Shown piece by piece: positions 16,336-23,349 of a stretch of 64,000 bases of DNA. The stretch spans positions 3,410,001-3,474,000 of the forward strand of contig NZ_OY780958.1 of NCBI RefSeq assembly GCF_963675985.1, written 5' to 3'. Positions within the stretch are counted from its first letter, which is position 1, and every line of letters starts with the position of its first letter. The notes under the pieces were generated by a model. It was not told where the DNA came from. It saw only the letters and a list, made by a program, of their open reading frames with translations, and did not search any database. Source of the DNA: an uncultured Roseibium sp. Its GTDB lineage: Bacteria; Pseudomonadota; Alphaproteobacteria; Rhizobiales; Stappiaceae. The translations under genes were made by a program, and so were the position numbers.

Positions 16336-17013
16336 ATGAACAGCTGGACGCCCGCCTCGAAACTCATCCTTTTCGTCATTATTCTGATTGCTTGCGTCCT
16401 CGTTTGGGACCAGGGGGCCCTGCTCTCCCCCAGACAGACGGCTACCGAAACCTTTGATGGCGACGACCCCGAACTCATGCTGGCTGGCCAATTCGATTTG
16501 GCGGCTCGGAAGACGCATACATGGCATCTGTCTGTTTCCAGCGGAAGACTTGAGCTGAAGAACAGAGGTTCCTCGAAAGACGCTTTCTACAAAGACATCG
16601 AGTGGGTGCGATACGACGATTCGGACGATCTGACCTCCACCGCCCTTGCCAATATCTCTGTGACTGTCGCTTCGGATAACAAAGGGCCGGGTGGGGCAGG
16701 TATTCTTGTCGGTTCCGGTCAGCGCGGCCGGTACTGGATGTTCTGCATCGACGGAACCGGCCGATACTACGTGCTGAACAAATCCGGAGGAAAGGTGAAG
16801 ATCGCCTTCAGCGGATCGCATGCAGCCATTCTTCCTGATGAGCCGAACCGGGTCGCCCTGGATCGTCAGGACGACAGGATCGTCTTTTTTGCAAACGACG
16901 TCGAAATCATCCAGGTTCCAGTCAAGAATCGGGATGGTAAACTTGACGGCATCGGGCTGGGCGCATTCGGCAAGGGCAGCTACGCGTACGATGATCTGAA
17001 GATTTTCCAATAA
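16336..17013 (+). CDS. Membrane-anchored hypothetical protein
   Basis: A 225-residue protein with one N-terminal hydrophobic segment (residues 9-24, LILFVIILIACVLVWD) and a large presumably periplasmic part. The C-terminal ~130 residues have alternating strands and glycines (GPGGAGILVGSGQRGRYWMF, YAYDDLKIFQ) reminiscent of concanavalin/LamG-like jelly-roll domains such as those that end in 'DDvrvf'. No catalytic motif is seen. It is 14 nt upstream of a DUF4166 gene in the same direction, so the two are probably one operon. The function is unknown. Confidence 0.72.
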   Translation: MNSWTPASKLILFVIILIACVLVWDQGALLSPRQTATETFDGDDPELMLAGQFDLAARKTHTWHLSVSSGRLELKNRGSSKDAFYKDIEWVRYDDSDDLTSTALANISVTVASDNKGPGGAGILVGSGQRGRYWMFCIDGTGRYYVLNKSGGKVKIAFSGSHAAILPDEPNRVALDRQDDRIVFFANDVEIIQVPVKNRDGKLDGIGLGAFGKGSYAYDDLKIFQ

Positions 17014-17027
17014 GGCGGTCATCGAAA

Positions 17028-17597
17028 ATGCAGCGGACATTATATCAATCGATCCTGGGCGATGCCTTCGCGCAACTGCCCGAAGAAATCCGCTACATGC
17101 ACACCTATGCGCGGGAAGCCACGGGGACGGCGAACGTCAGACGCGGAACCTCCTGGGCGGCCCGACTTATCGGCAGCCTCGCAGCCCTCCCCGACACGGC
17201 GACCGATGTTCCCGTGCGCACCAGTTTTGCTCCGCTGGAGAACGGTGAACGCTGGACACGAAGGTTTGCCGAAGATCCGTTTCAGACCGACATGATCGCC
17301 GGCACGGAGGAACCATATCCCTGCATGCGGGAGCGTCTGGGCCCGTTCCTGTTCAAGATGCGCGTTTCTGTCCGCCCTGACGGATTGGACCTGGATCCGG
17401 AAAGCATCCACCTGGGGCCTCTACGCCTGCCCGGTTTCCTCGCACCGAAAGCTTACGGACGCGAGCGGGTGGTCGACGGAAAGTACAGTTTTTCCGTCAA
17501 AGTGATCTTCCCCCTGATCGGCACGGTTCTGGAGTACGAGGGACGGCTGACGCCGAGCATAACCGTGTCAGACGCCCCTCCTCCTCAGAGAGATTAA
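17028..17597 (+). CDS. DUF4166 domain-containing protein
   Basis: A 189-residue protein matching the pattern of DUF4166: the opening LGDAFAQLPEEIRYMH, the central GERWTRRFAEDPFQTDM, and the C-terminal RERVVDGKYSFSVKVIFPLIG followed by a closing beta segment (VLEYEGRL). No signal peptide is seen, so it should be cytoplasmic. The biochemical role of the family is unknown; it often occurs with membrane or lipid-related genes. It lies 14 nt after the membrane-anchored hypothetical gene and is convergent with tyrS. Confidence 0.82.
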   Translation: MQRTLYQSILGDAFAQLPEEIRYMHTYAREATGTANVRRGTSWAARLIGSLAALPDTATDVPVRTSFAPLENGERWTRRFAEDPFQTDMIAGTEEPYPCMRERLGPFLFKMRVSVRPDGLDLDPESIHLGPLRLPGFLAPKAYGRERVVDGKYSFSVKVIFPLIGTVLEYEGRLTPSITVSDAPPPQRD

Positions 17598-17669
17598 CCC
17601 TTCGCACAACTGTCCACCTCCGTCATGCCATGGCTCGACGGTGGAGAGCGTGGTGAAGCCAGCCTTTCT

Positions 17670-18950
17670 TCACCCGAATTCCACCAATGCCTTGCGCCTC
17701 TTGCCGACAGCCAGGGACAGCCGCTCTCCACTTCCCAGATCGCCGCTTGCCACCCGACGGCGCGGATCGTCGACGATCTGACCGTTGAGGCGGACACCGC
17801 CGGCTTCGACCAGGCGGCGGGCCTCGCCGTTGGAACCGGCGAAGCCGACGGTGACGATCAGCTCCAGCAGGCCGAGGCCTTCGGCGAGCCTTTGAAGCTC
17901 CATCCGGTGGGTCGGCTCGGCGATCTCTCCGTGTCCGGAAAACAGGGCATCGCCCTGTTCCAGCGCCGCACGGGCCGCATCCGCTCCGTGGACGATGGCG
18001 GTCACCTGTGTCGCCAGGATCTTCTTGGCCTCGTTGAGTTCCGCGCCTTGAAGCTCCGACAGGCGGATCACCTCGCTGATCGGCAACTCGGTGAACAGGC
18101 GCAGGAAACGGGGCACGTCCGCGTCGGCCGTGTTGCGCCAGAACTGCCAGAAGCCGAAGGACGACAGATGCTCCGGATGGAGCCAGACGGCGCCGTTGGC
18201 AGTCTTGCCCATCTTGGTGCCGGCGGCCGTCGTCAGGAGCGGTACCGTCAGGCCGAACAGACGGCGTGCGTCGCAGCGGCGACCGAGCTCTATGCCGTTG
18301 ACAATGTTGCCCCACTGGTCGGAGCCTCCGATCTGGAGCGTGCAGTCGTGGCGCCGCGCCAGTTCCAGAAAGTCTACCGCCTGCAGCATCATGTAGCAGA
18401 ATTCCAGCACCGTCAGCGGCTGCTGGGCGTCGATGCGGGACTTCACGCTGTCGAAGGTGAGCATGCGGTTGACGGTGAACTGGCTGCCGTAGTCGCGCAG
18501 AAATTCCAGAAAGCGGAATTCGGTGAGCCATTCGGCGTTGTCGACCAACAGCGCGCCATCCGGTCCGCGCATGTCAACCAGGCGTTCGACCGAGCGGCGG
18601 ATGCCGGCGATATTGGCATCGATCTGTTCCCGGTCCAGAAGCGGACGGGCATCGTTGCGAAAGCTCGGGTCGCCAACCTGGCTGGTGCCGCCGCCAAGGA
18701 CGATGATCGGCCGGTGGCCGAGTTTCTGCAGCCAGCGCAGGGTCATGAGCGGCATCAGATGGCCGACATGGAGGCTTGCCGCCGTGGCGTCGAAGCCGGC
18801 GTAGGCGGTCAGCGGGCCTTTGCAGAGCGCCTCGTCCAGCGCTTCCAGGTCGGTGCACTGGTTGATCAGGCCGCGTTCGAAGAGCACCTGGGCTGCTTCC
18901 GACTTTAGCTTGGTTGCCGGCTTTCCGGCTTCAATCATATGGGTGGTCAT
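17670..18950 (-). CDS. tyrS: Tyrosyl-tRNA synthetase
   Basis: A 426-residue class I aminoacyl-tRNA synthetase that charges tRNA-Tyr with tyrosine. The HIGH motif is HVGH at residues 61-64, and the KMSKS loop appears as KMGKT at 246-250, the form usual in the bacterial TyrRS-1 branch. The tyrosine pocket is represented by AYAGFDATAASL and GGSDQWGNI. A C-terminal S4-type RNA-binding domain is seen in GEARRLVEAGGVRLNGQIV. Length matches bacterial TyrS. It reads leftward as a single gene with a terminator hairpin just upstream that isolates it from the previous transcript. Confidence 0.98.
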   Translation of the reverse strand: MTTHMIEAGKPATKLKSEAAQVLFERGLINQCTDLEALDEALCKGPLTAYAGFDATAASLHVGHLMPLMTLRWLQKLGHRPIIVLGGGTSQVGDPSFRNDARPLLDREQIDANIAGIRRSVERLVDMRGPDGALLVDNAEWLTEFRFLEFLRDYGSQFTVNRMLTFDSVKSRIDAQQPLTVLEFCYMMLQAVDFLELARRHDCTLQIGGSDQWGNIVNGIELGRRCDARRLFGLTVPLLTTAAGTKMGKTANGAVWLHPEHLSSFGFWQFWRNTADADVPRFLRLFTELPISEVIRLSELQGAELNEAKKILATQVTAIVHGADAARAALEQGDALFSGHGEIAEPTHRMELQRLAEGLGLLELIVTVGFAGSNGEARRLVEAGGVRLNGQIVDDPRRRVASGDLGSGERLSLAVGKRRKALVEFG

Positions 18951-18994
18951 ATTCGGCTTCCTGGGGATCGGCCCGCCAGGTGCCTTTGAAAACC

Positions 18995-19022
18995 AAAAAG
19001 CCGCCTGACGCGGCGGCTTTTT
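18995..19022. terminator. Bidirectional terminator upstream of tyrS
   Basis: A perfect 11-bp palindrome AAAAAGCCGCC / GGCGGCTTTTT with a 6-nt loop gives a stem followed by a T-run on both strands. On the minus strand it ends the hemerythrin/small-ORF transcript 26 nt after the small ORF stop. Confidence 0.88.
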
Positions 19023-19047
19023 CGGGTTCGTTCAGTGAGACAAGATC

Positions 19048-19170
19048 CTACGCAGCCGCCGATATGTCGGTGACGTAGTAATAAAATCCGGTGAGGGCGA
19101 AGATCTCGTTGCTCATGGCTGTTAGATGCGCGACGGCGGCGAAGAAGTCAAGCGTCTGTTCCGAAGGCAT
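19048..19170 (-). CDS. Candidate 40-residue small protein downstream of hemerythrin gene
   Basis: A 41-codon frame starts with ATG at 19170, 7 nt after the stop codon of the hemerythrin-domain gene, with GGATGAGG as a ribosome site overlapping that stop. The product begins MPSEQTLDFFAAVAHLTAMS and ends in GFYYYVTDISAAA. It is mildly hydrophobic and rich in aromatics, with no obvious membrane helix. It lies inside the same transcript and is followed within 30 nt by a strong terminator, which supports translation. No family is recognised. It could be a short partner of the hemerythrin protein or an unselected frame. Confidence 0.45.
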   Translation of the reverse strand: MPSEQTLDFFAAVAHLTAMSNEIFALTGFYYYVTDISAAA

Positions 19171-19177
19171 TGCAGCC

Positions 19178-19786
19178 TCATCCGATGCCGAGCTCTTCCT
19201 CGCCCCGGTCCAGGATCAGCGGCACGACGAGGTCTTCCTCGTCGTCCAGGTGGCGCATGAGGCCGCCGAGCAGGCGGTCGCTGGCCATGCCGAAGGTATC
19301 CGCAGCTCTCAGGATCGCATCCCTGTCGCCTTCACCCAGTGCCTGGAAAAAGGCGTTTGCGCTTTCAACGATATTGGCGATCCGCTGGTCCAGCCATTCA
19401 TGGTCGTTTTCCAGAAGCTGGAACCCGGGCAGAAGCCGCGTTTCGGCTTCCGCGAACACCGGAAAATAGTGATTGTCCTCAATGATATGATGATGGTGAA
19501 GCCCGGTGAGGAAGTGCTGCAGGTTGCTGGTGAAATGGTGAGCGAAGGGCTTCGCCTCCACCTCGCCTTCCCGGTACTTCGTCAGCGCCACGTCCAGAAC
19601 GCCGCCCATCTCCCGAAACCCGTTGTGGCGGGCCAGCCAGAATTCCGTCAGCGGCCCGAGGTTGTGATGCGCCTGCCAGCCTTCGCGCGGGTGGGATTTC
19701 AGGAGATAAAGCCACTCGTCCGGAAGACCTGTCCGCATGGACAGATCTGACGGGCCTTCCGCCGGGCTGACTGCTTTTTCGTTCAT
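19178..19786 (-). CDS. Hemerythrin HHE-domain protein
   Basis: A 202-residue helical protein with a histidine/glutamate-rich hemerythrin-like core. FLTGLHHHHIIEDNHYFPVF supplies the H-HxxxE type ligands, LENDHEWLDQRI the next, and GGLMRHLDDEEDLVVPLIL the final H-xxx-E pair. Such domains bind a di-iron centre and sense or carry oxygen, NO or iron. The ATG at 19786 has GGAGAG upstream; the frame continues 27 codons further without a ribosome site. It probably shares a transcript with the 40-residue ORF that follows. The position next to a MarR gene is likely coincidental. Confidence 0.88.
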   Translation of the reverse strand: MNEKAVSPAEGPSDLSMRTGLPDEWLYLLKSHPREGWQAHHNLGPLTEFWLARHNGFREMGGVLDVALTKYREGEVEAKPFAHHFTSNLQHFLTGLHHHHIIEDNHYFPVFAEAETRLLPGFQLLENDHEWLDQRIANIVESANAFFQALGEGDRDAILRAADTFGMASDRLLGGLMRHLDDEEDLVVPLILDRGEEELGIG

Positions 19787-19905
19787 GGTGCTCTCCGCCT
19801 CCGGGCGGATTTTGTCCGGATCTTCTCTCTCGAAAGATGACCTAGGGCGCGTAGCCGAATGAGCCACACCTACCCTCGATGCCGGGATAGTCAGATTACA
19901 TCAAA

Positions 19906-19925
19906 ACGGTCCGAAAAACGACCGT
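19906..19925 (-). terminator. Terminator of the MarR gene
   Basis: On the minus strand, a 6-bp stem ACGGTC / GACCGT with an 8-nt loop is followed by TTTT, immediately after the MarR stop codon at 19927. Confidence 0.6.
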
Positions 19926-19926
19926 C

Positions 19927-20418
19927 TCACTCGGCGGAAGATCCGGCAATCTCCATTCCGAGATATTTCCTGAGCAGGCGCATGAGTTGCTGGGTTTCGC
20001 GGGCGGTCAGACCGCTCGGACGCGCCGCGTCGCTTTCGCTCAGCACAGGCTTCATCGCATCGACGAAGGCCACCCCTTCGGGGGTCAGGTAGAGCTGGAT
20101 CGCGCGCCGGTCCTCCTCCGACTGCTCCCTGCGGACCCAGCCGTCGGCCTCGAACGACTTGATCAGCTTGGTGGTGTAGGCCAGCTTGAGCTTCAGAAGC
20201 TCCGCCAGCTCGCCGTGGCGGATACCGGGATTTTCGCGGATCAGGATCAGCGCGGAAATCTGCGCCGGACGCATTCCCTTGGGCGTCAGTTCCTCGCCGA
20301 AATGGTTATAGACATGGGCCTGGGCCAGCGAAATCAGGAAACCGGACATGTTCTCCAGTCCGCCATAGGATCTTTCTTCGCAGGCCACGTCGGATTTGAG
20401 ATTCTCTTGCATGCTCAC
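19927..20418 (-). CDS. MarR family transcriptional regulator (divergent from TRAP binding protein)
   Basis: A 163-residue winged-helix protein. The recognition region is RHGELAELLKLKLAYTTKLIKSFEADGW, followed by the wing RREQSEEDRRAIQLYLTPEG. It is divergent from the TRAP binding-protein gene at 20715, with a 296-bp promoter region in between containing a 9-bp inverted repeat. MarR proteins that control hydroxycinnamate or benzoate catabolism often bind the CoA thioester made by a nearby ligase; a CoA ligase lies 3 kb away, so a similar loop is plausible but not proven. ATG at 20418 or 20412 could start it. Confidence 0.9.
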   Translation of the reverse strand: MSMQENLKSDVACEERSYGGLENMSGFLISLAQAHVYNHFGEELTPKGMRPAQISALILIRENPGIRHGELAELLKLKLAYTTKLIKSFEADGWVRREQSEEDRRAIQLYLTPEGVAFVDAMKPVLSESDAARPSGLTARETQQLMRLLRKYLGMEIAGSSAE

Positions 20419-20453
20419 CGTCTCGATTACAGTCCCACTGAAGGTCGACCGAC

Positions 20454-20479
20454 GGATACGCGAGACTGACCGCGTATCC
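20454..20479. promoter_or_regulatory. Inverted repeat in marR/TRAP divergent promoter
   Basis: Perfect 9-bp arms GGATACGCG and CGCGTATCC are separated by 8 bp, 36 bp upstream of the MarR start. The symmetry and position make it a candidate operator for the local MarR protein. Confidence 0.45.
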
Positions 20480-20612
20480 GGAGCCGATGCCGGACCGTTT
20501 CCTCAATCCGCGACCCTGAAGCCGCCATCCCATAGTGTCTACCGCCCCTTCCCGCTCCGGGCAACATCGGCCGATTTTTAGTTCACATGGATAGCTTTCC
20601 AGCATCGAATTA

Positions 20613-20628
20613 AGTTTACCTGTGAAGT
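20613..20628 (+). promoter_or_regulatory. Shared motif upstream of TRAP binding-protein gene
   Basis: AGTTTACCTGTGAAGT here matches AGTTTACAAGGAAAGT, on the minus strand at 25266-25281 upstream of the CoA synthetase, at 12 of 16 positions including the full AGTTTAC. It may mark a common regulator for uptake and activation genes. Confidence 0.4.
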
Positions 20629-20714
20629 TTTTACGACTACGCTCCGATGGCCTTTGCGACCGCATTCAACACAAACCAACAATGCGGCCAGAGACGAAAA
20701 CAGGGAGGAAACAC

Positions 20715-21827
20715 ATGAAACGGCTACTGATCGGCGCCGTTGCCGCGGCTTGTCTTGCGGCTTCGGCCCAGGCGGAAAATCTTCGGGTATCGCCCGGCGT
20801 TCCGTCCGCACACCCCGCCTACAGCCACGGCTATGCACATCTGCTTGACTATCTGCCGGAAGAATCAAACGGCGCGCTGACCGCGACCCTGATCGGACCG
20901 GAAGTCGTCAACCTCGGCCAGATGAAGGAAGCGCTTCAGACCGGTGTGACGCAGGTCGGGTTGCTGCTGCCGCTCTATTTCCCGGCGGACTTCGCCTATA
21001 TCAGCATTCCCTCCGAAGTCGCGCTGGTGGGAACCTCTCCGGATGCGATGGGCGCGGCGATGACCGAGTTCGTCGTGACCTGCAAGCCCTGCCAGAAGGA
21101 AATGAAAGACTTCGGCGTGGTGTTTCTGGGCTCGGGATCGACGGACATCTATCACCTGCTGACAACCAAGCCGGTCAAAACCCTGGAGGACCTGAAGGGG
21201 CTTCGTCTACGCTCCGGCGGATCCCCCTGGTCCCGGTTCGCCGAGGCCTTCGGCGCGGTGCCGGTAAGCATGCCGGTCGGCGAAACCTTCGAGGCCATGT
21301 CTCAAGGCGCCATCGACGGCACCGCCACATCCTACGGCGACCTGTTGTCCTTCCGACTGGTCGAGGTCACCAAGGACATCAACAACATCAACCTGGGCAC
21401 CTATCACGCCACCTCTTATTTCACGGTGAACGGACAGACCTGGGCTGACCTGAAACCGGACGACCGGGCGGCCCTGGCACGGGCGGCGAACCGGGCGAAT
21501 GCGGACACTACGCAACGCTGGGCGCACGAACTGACAGCGGCCGCGACGGCTGCCGCCGAAAAGGCCGGGATCACCTTCACCGAGCCCTCGGCCGAGATGG
21601 CCGAGGCGGTCAAGGCCTATGCGGCCAAGGATGCCGAAACCGTCGCCAGGCTTTACGAGGAGCGTGACGGCATCCAGGAAGCCGACGCCTTGGTGAAGCG
21701 TTTCCTGGCACTCGTCGACAAGTGGAACGGGATTGTCGCCGAAACCGGCTCCGACCCGGACGCCATCGCGGCCAAGGTGCAGGAAGAGGTCTGGTCGAAG
21801 GTGGACTATTCGACCTACGGGCTTTGA
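20715..21827 (+). CDS. TRAP transporter substrate-binding protein (DctP family)
   Basis: A 370-residue periplasmic protein with a signal peptide (residues 1-20, ending in AASAQA-EN). The DctP fold is indicated by DLKGLRLRSGGSPWSRFAEAFG, containing the conserved arginine that binds the ligand carboxylate, and by MSQGAIDGTATSYGDLL. Cys pair CKPC (around residue 130) is unusual. TRAP systems use ion gradients and need DctQ and DctM membrane subunits, which are not in this neighbourhood, so it may serve a distant permease. The nearby CoA ligase and thiolase suggest an aromatic acid ligand, as for TarP-type proteins (inference). The ATG follows GGGAGGAAACAC. Confidence 0.9.
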   Translation: MKRLLIGAVAAACLAASAQAENLRVSPGVPSAHPAYSHGYAHLLDYLPEESNGALTATLIGPEVVNLGQMKEALQTGVTQVGLLLPLYFPADFAYISIPSEVALVGTSPDAMGAAMTEFVVTCKPCQKEMKDFGVVFLGSGSTDIYHLLTTKPVKTLEDLKGLRLRSGGSPWSRFAEAFGAVPVSMPVGETFEAMSQGAIDGTATSYGDLLSFRLVEVTKDINNINLGTYHATSYFTVNGQTWADLKPDDRAALARAANRANADTTQRWAHELTAAATAAAEKAGITFTEPSAEMAEAVKAYAAKDAETVARLYEERDGIQEADALVKRFLALVDKWNGIVAETGSDPDAIAAKVQEEVWSKVDYSTYGL

Positions 21828-21847
21828 GATCCGGATCAAAACAACGA

Positions 21848-21871
21848 GGGCGGCCGCCACAGCGGCCGCCC
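21848..21871 (+). terminator. Strong GC hairpin after TRAP gene
   Basis: A perfect 10-bp stem GGGCGGCCGC / GCGGCCGCCC with a 4-nt loop lies 20 nt after the stop codon. There is no T-run, so it may act with Rho or as a transcript-stabilising end. Confidence 0.6.
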
Positions 21872-21924
21872 GTCAAGCAACTGACAGAGCCGGGACCAAA
21901 GGCCGAAACTCACCGCAAATTCCA

Positions 21925-22070
21925 CGGTCATCCCCGACTTGATCGGGGATCCAATCATTTCCAGAGCTGTGCGTTTCAAACTCGAAGCGTTCTGTCCAAT
22001 TGCGCCTCTTGCCACTATCCGGAACTGTGGCGAGGTGGATTGGACCCCGGATCAAGTCCGGGGTGACGGC
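21925..22070. repeat. Extragenic palindromic repeat
   Basis: The element runs from ACGGTCATCCCCGACTTGATCGGGGATCC to GGACCCCGGATCAAGTCCGGGGTGACGG. Each end is itself a hairpin, and the two ends are related inverted copies. It lies between the convergent TRAP and thiolase genes and is the most typical member of the repeat family in this window. Confidence 0.75.
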
Positions 22071-22149
22071 TTGAGAACTGGAATACGTCCTTGCCTTGTG
22101 AACAGCGGTCATTTGCCCTGTTGTGCGATCCGACGGCAATTAAGCCACC

Positions 22150-23349
22150 TCACCCCACGCGCAGGATCACCGCCATTGCGGAATCGCCTGCGGCACAGCC
22201 CTGGAACAGGCCGTAACCGCCGCCCTTGATTTCCAGTTCCTCGATCATCTCGATGATCGCCCGCAGACCCGTCGGGCCTTGCGGGTGGCCCCAGATCAGC
22301 GAACAGCCGTAGTTGTTCATGGTCTTCCAGTCGATGCCGAAGGCGCGGGCGAAGGCGATGTCGTTGACCGCGAAGGGATTGTGCGACTTGACCGCCGCCA
22401 TGTCGGCGATGGTCAGTTTGGCAAAGTCCAGCGCCTTGCGGGCGGCATCGATGGGGGCGGCCGGCATGTGGGCCTTTTCCACCCGTGCCTGTCCGACGGC
22501 GATCACCTGCACTTGCGGACCGCCGGAAACCGATGACAACTCGCGGGCGCGGCCCGCATCCGCGGCCATGACAAGGCCGGCATTGCCGTCCGCCGGATGG
22601 GTCTGCGCAGCGAAGGTCACGCTGCCACCGTCGCGCACCGGCTTCAACGCCGCCATTTTTTCCGCCGATGCCGGATAGACGCCGCAGTCGCCCGTCACGG
22701 TCTTCACCGTCTTGCGGAAACGGGCATCGGGAACGGCGAATTCCGCCGGCATGTAACGTTTCTGGAAAGCGCGGTCGTCCTTCAGAGCTTCGGCATATTG
22801 GGTATTCCGGTAGAGCGTCAGCTCGTGCTGTTCGGCGGTGTCGATGCCTTCGCGCCGGGCGACATTGTCGGCCGTGTCGACCATGGCGCAGCGGGCGAAA
22901 GGATCGACGTTGAAACTGTCGAGCACCACGTTTTCGCTGACGCCCGTTCCACCGGGGGCCTCGGGGGCCGGATAATAGACGTGCGGTCCGTTGGACGTCC
23001 GGTCGCCGGACACCAGGAGCGCGGTTGCCGCCGTTCCCATGGCGAATTCGCCTGCAGCCGTCGCCACAAGACGCGCACCGGTGGCACAGGCCTGGTTCAC
23101 GGTCGGACCGGGCAGGTGCTCCGCCCCCAGAAGGCCGGTGAACCACGGCAGACCATAGAAACTGCGGTTTTGCATCACGGTGATGCCATAGGCGGCATAG
23201 TCGAAGGCGCTCAGCGGAAGTTTGCGCTTTTCCAGCTCCTCGCGCGCCACATGGGCGGCGAATTCCATGGAATGCAGATGGGCGAACTCGCCCTGCCAGC
23301 GGGCAAAGGGTGTGCTCCAGTAAGCGCCATAGGGAATATAGGCGTTCAT
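22150..23349 (-). CDS. Thiolase family protein (acetyl-CoA acyltransferase type)
   Basis: A 399-residue CoA-dependent thiolase that cleaves or forms beta-ketoacyl-CoA. The nucleophilic cysteine is C88 in VNQACATGARLV. The catalytic His lies in CSLIWGHPQGPTG, and the C-terminal GLFQGCAAGDSAMAVIL carries the second cysteine with the CxxGD pattern typical of the family. Its start overlaps the stop of the CoA synthetase by one base (TGATG), so the pair is translationally coupled. Together they could activate and shorten an aromatic or fatty acid side chain; the precise substrate is not shown by the sequence. Confidence 0.88.
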   Translation of the reverse strand: MNAYIPYGAYWSTPFARWQGEFAHLHSMEFAAHVAREELEKRKLPLSAFDYAAYGITVMQNRSFYGLPWFTGLLGAEHLPGPTVNQACATGARLVATAAGEFAMGTAATALLVSGDRTSNGPHVYYPAPEAPGGTGVSENVVLDSFNVDPFARCAMVDTADNVARREGIDTAEQHELTLYRNTQYAEALKDDRAFQKRYMPAEFAVPDARFRKTVKTVTGDCGVYPASAEKMAALKPVRDGGSVTFAAQTHPADGNAGLVMAADAGRARELSSVSGGPQVQVIAVGQARVEKAHMPAAPIDAARKALDFAKLTIADMAAVKSHNPFAVNDIAFARAFGIDWKTMNNYGCSLIWGHPQGPTGLRAIIEMIEELEIKGGGYGLFQGCAAGDSAMAVILRVG

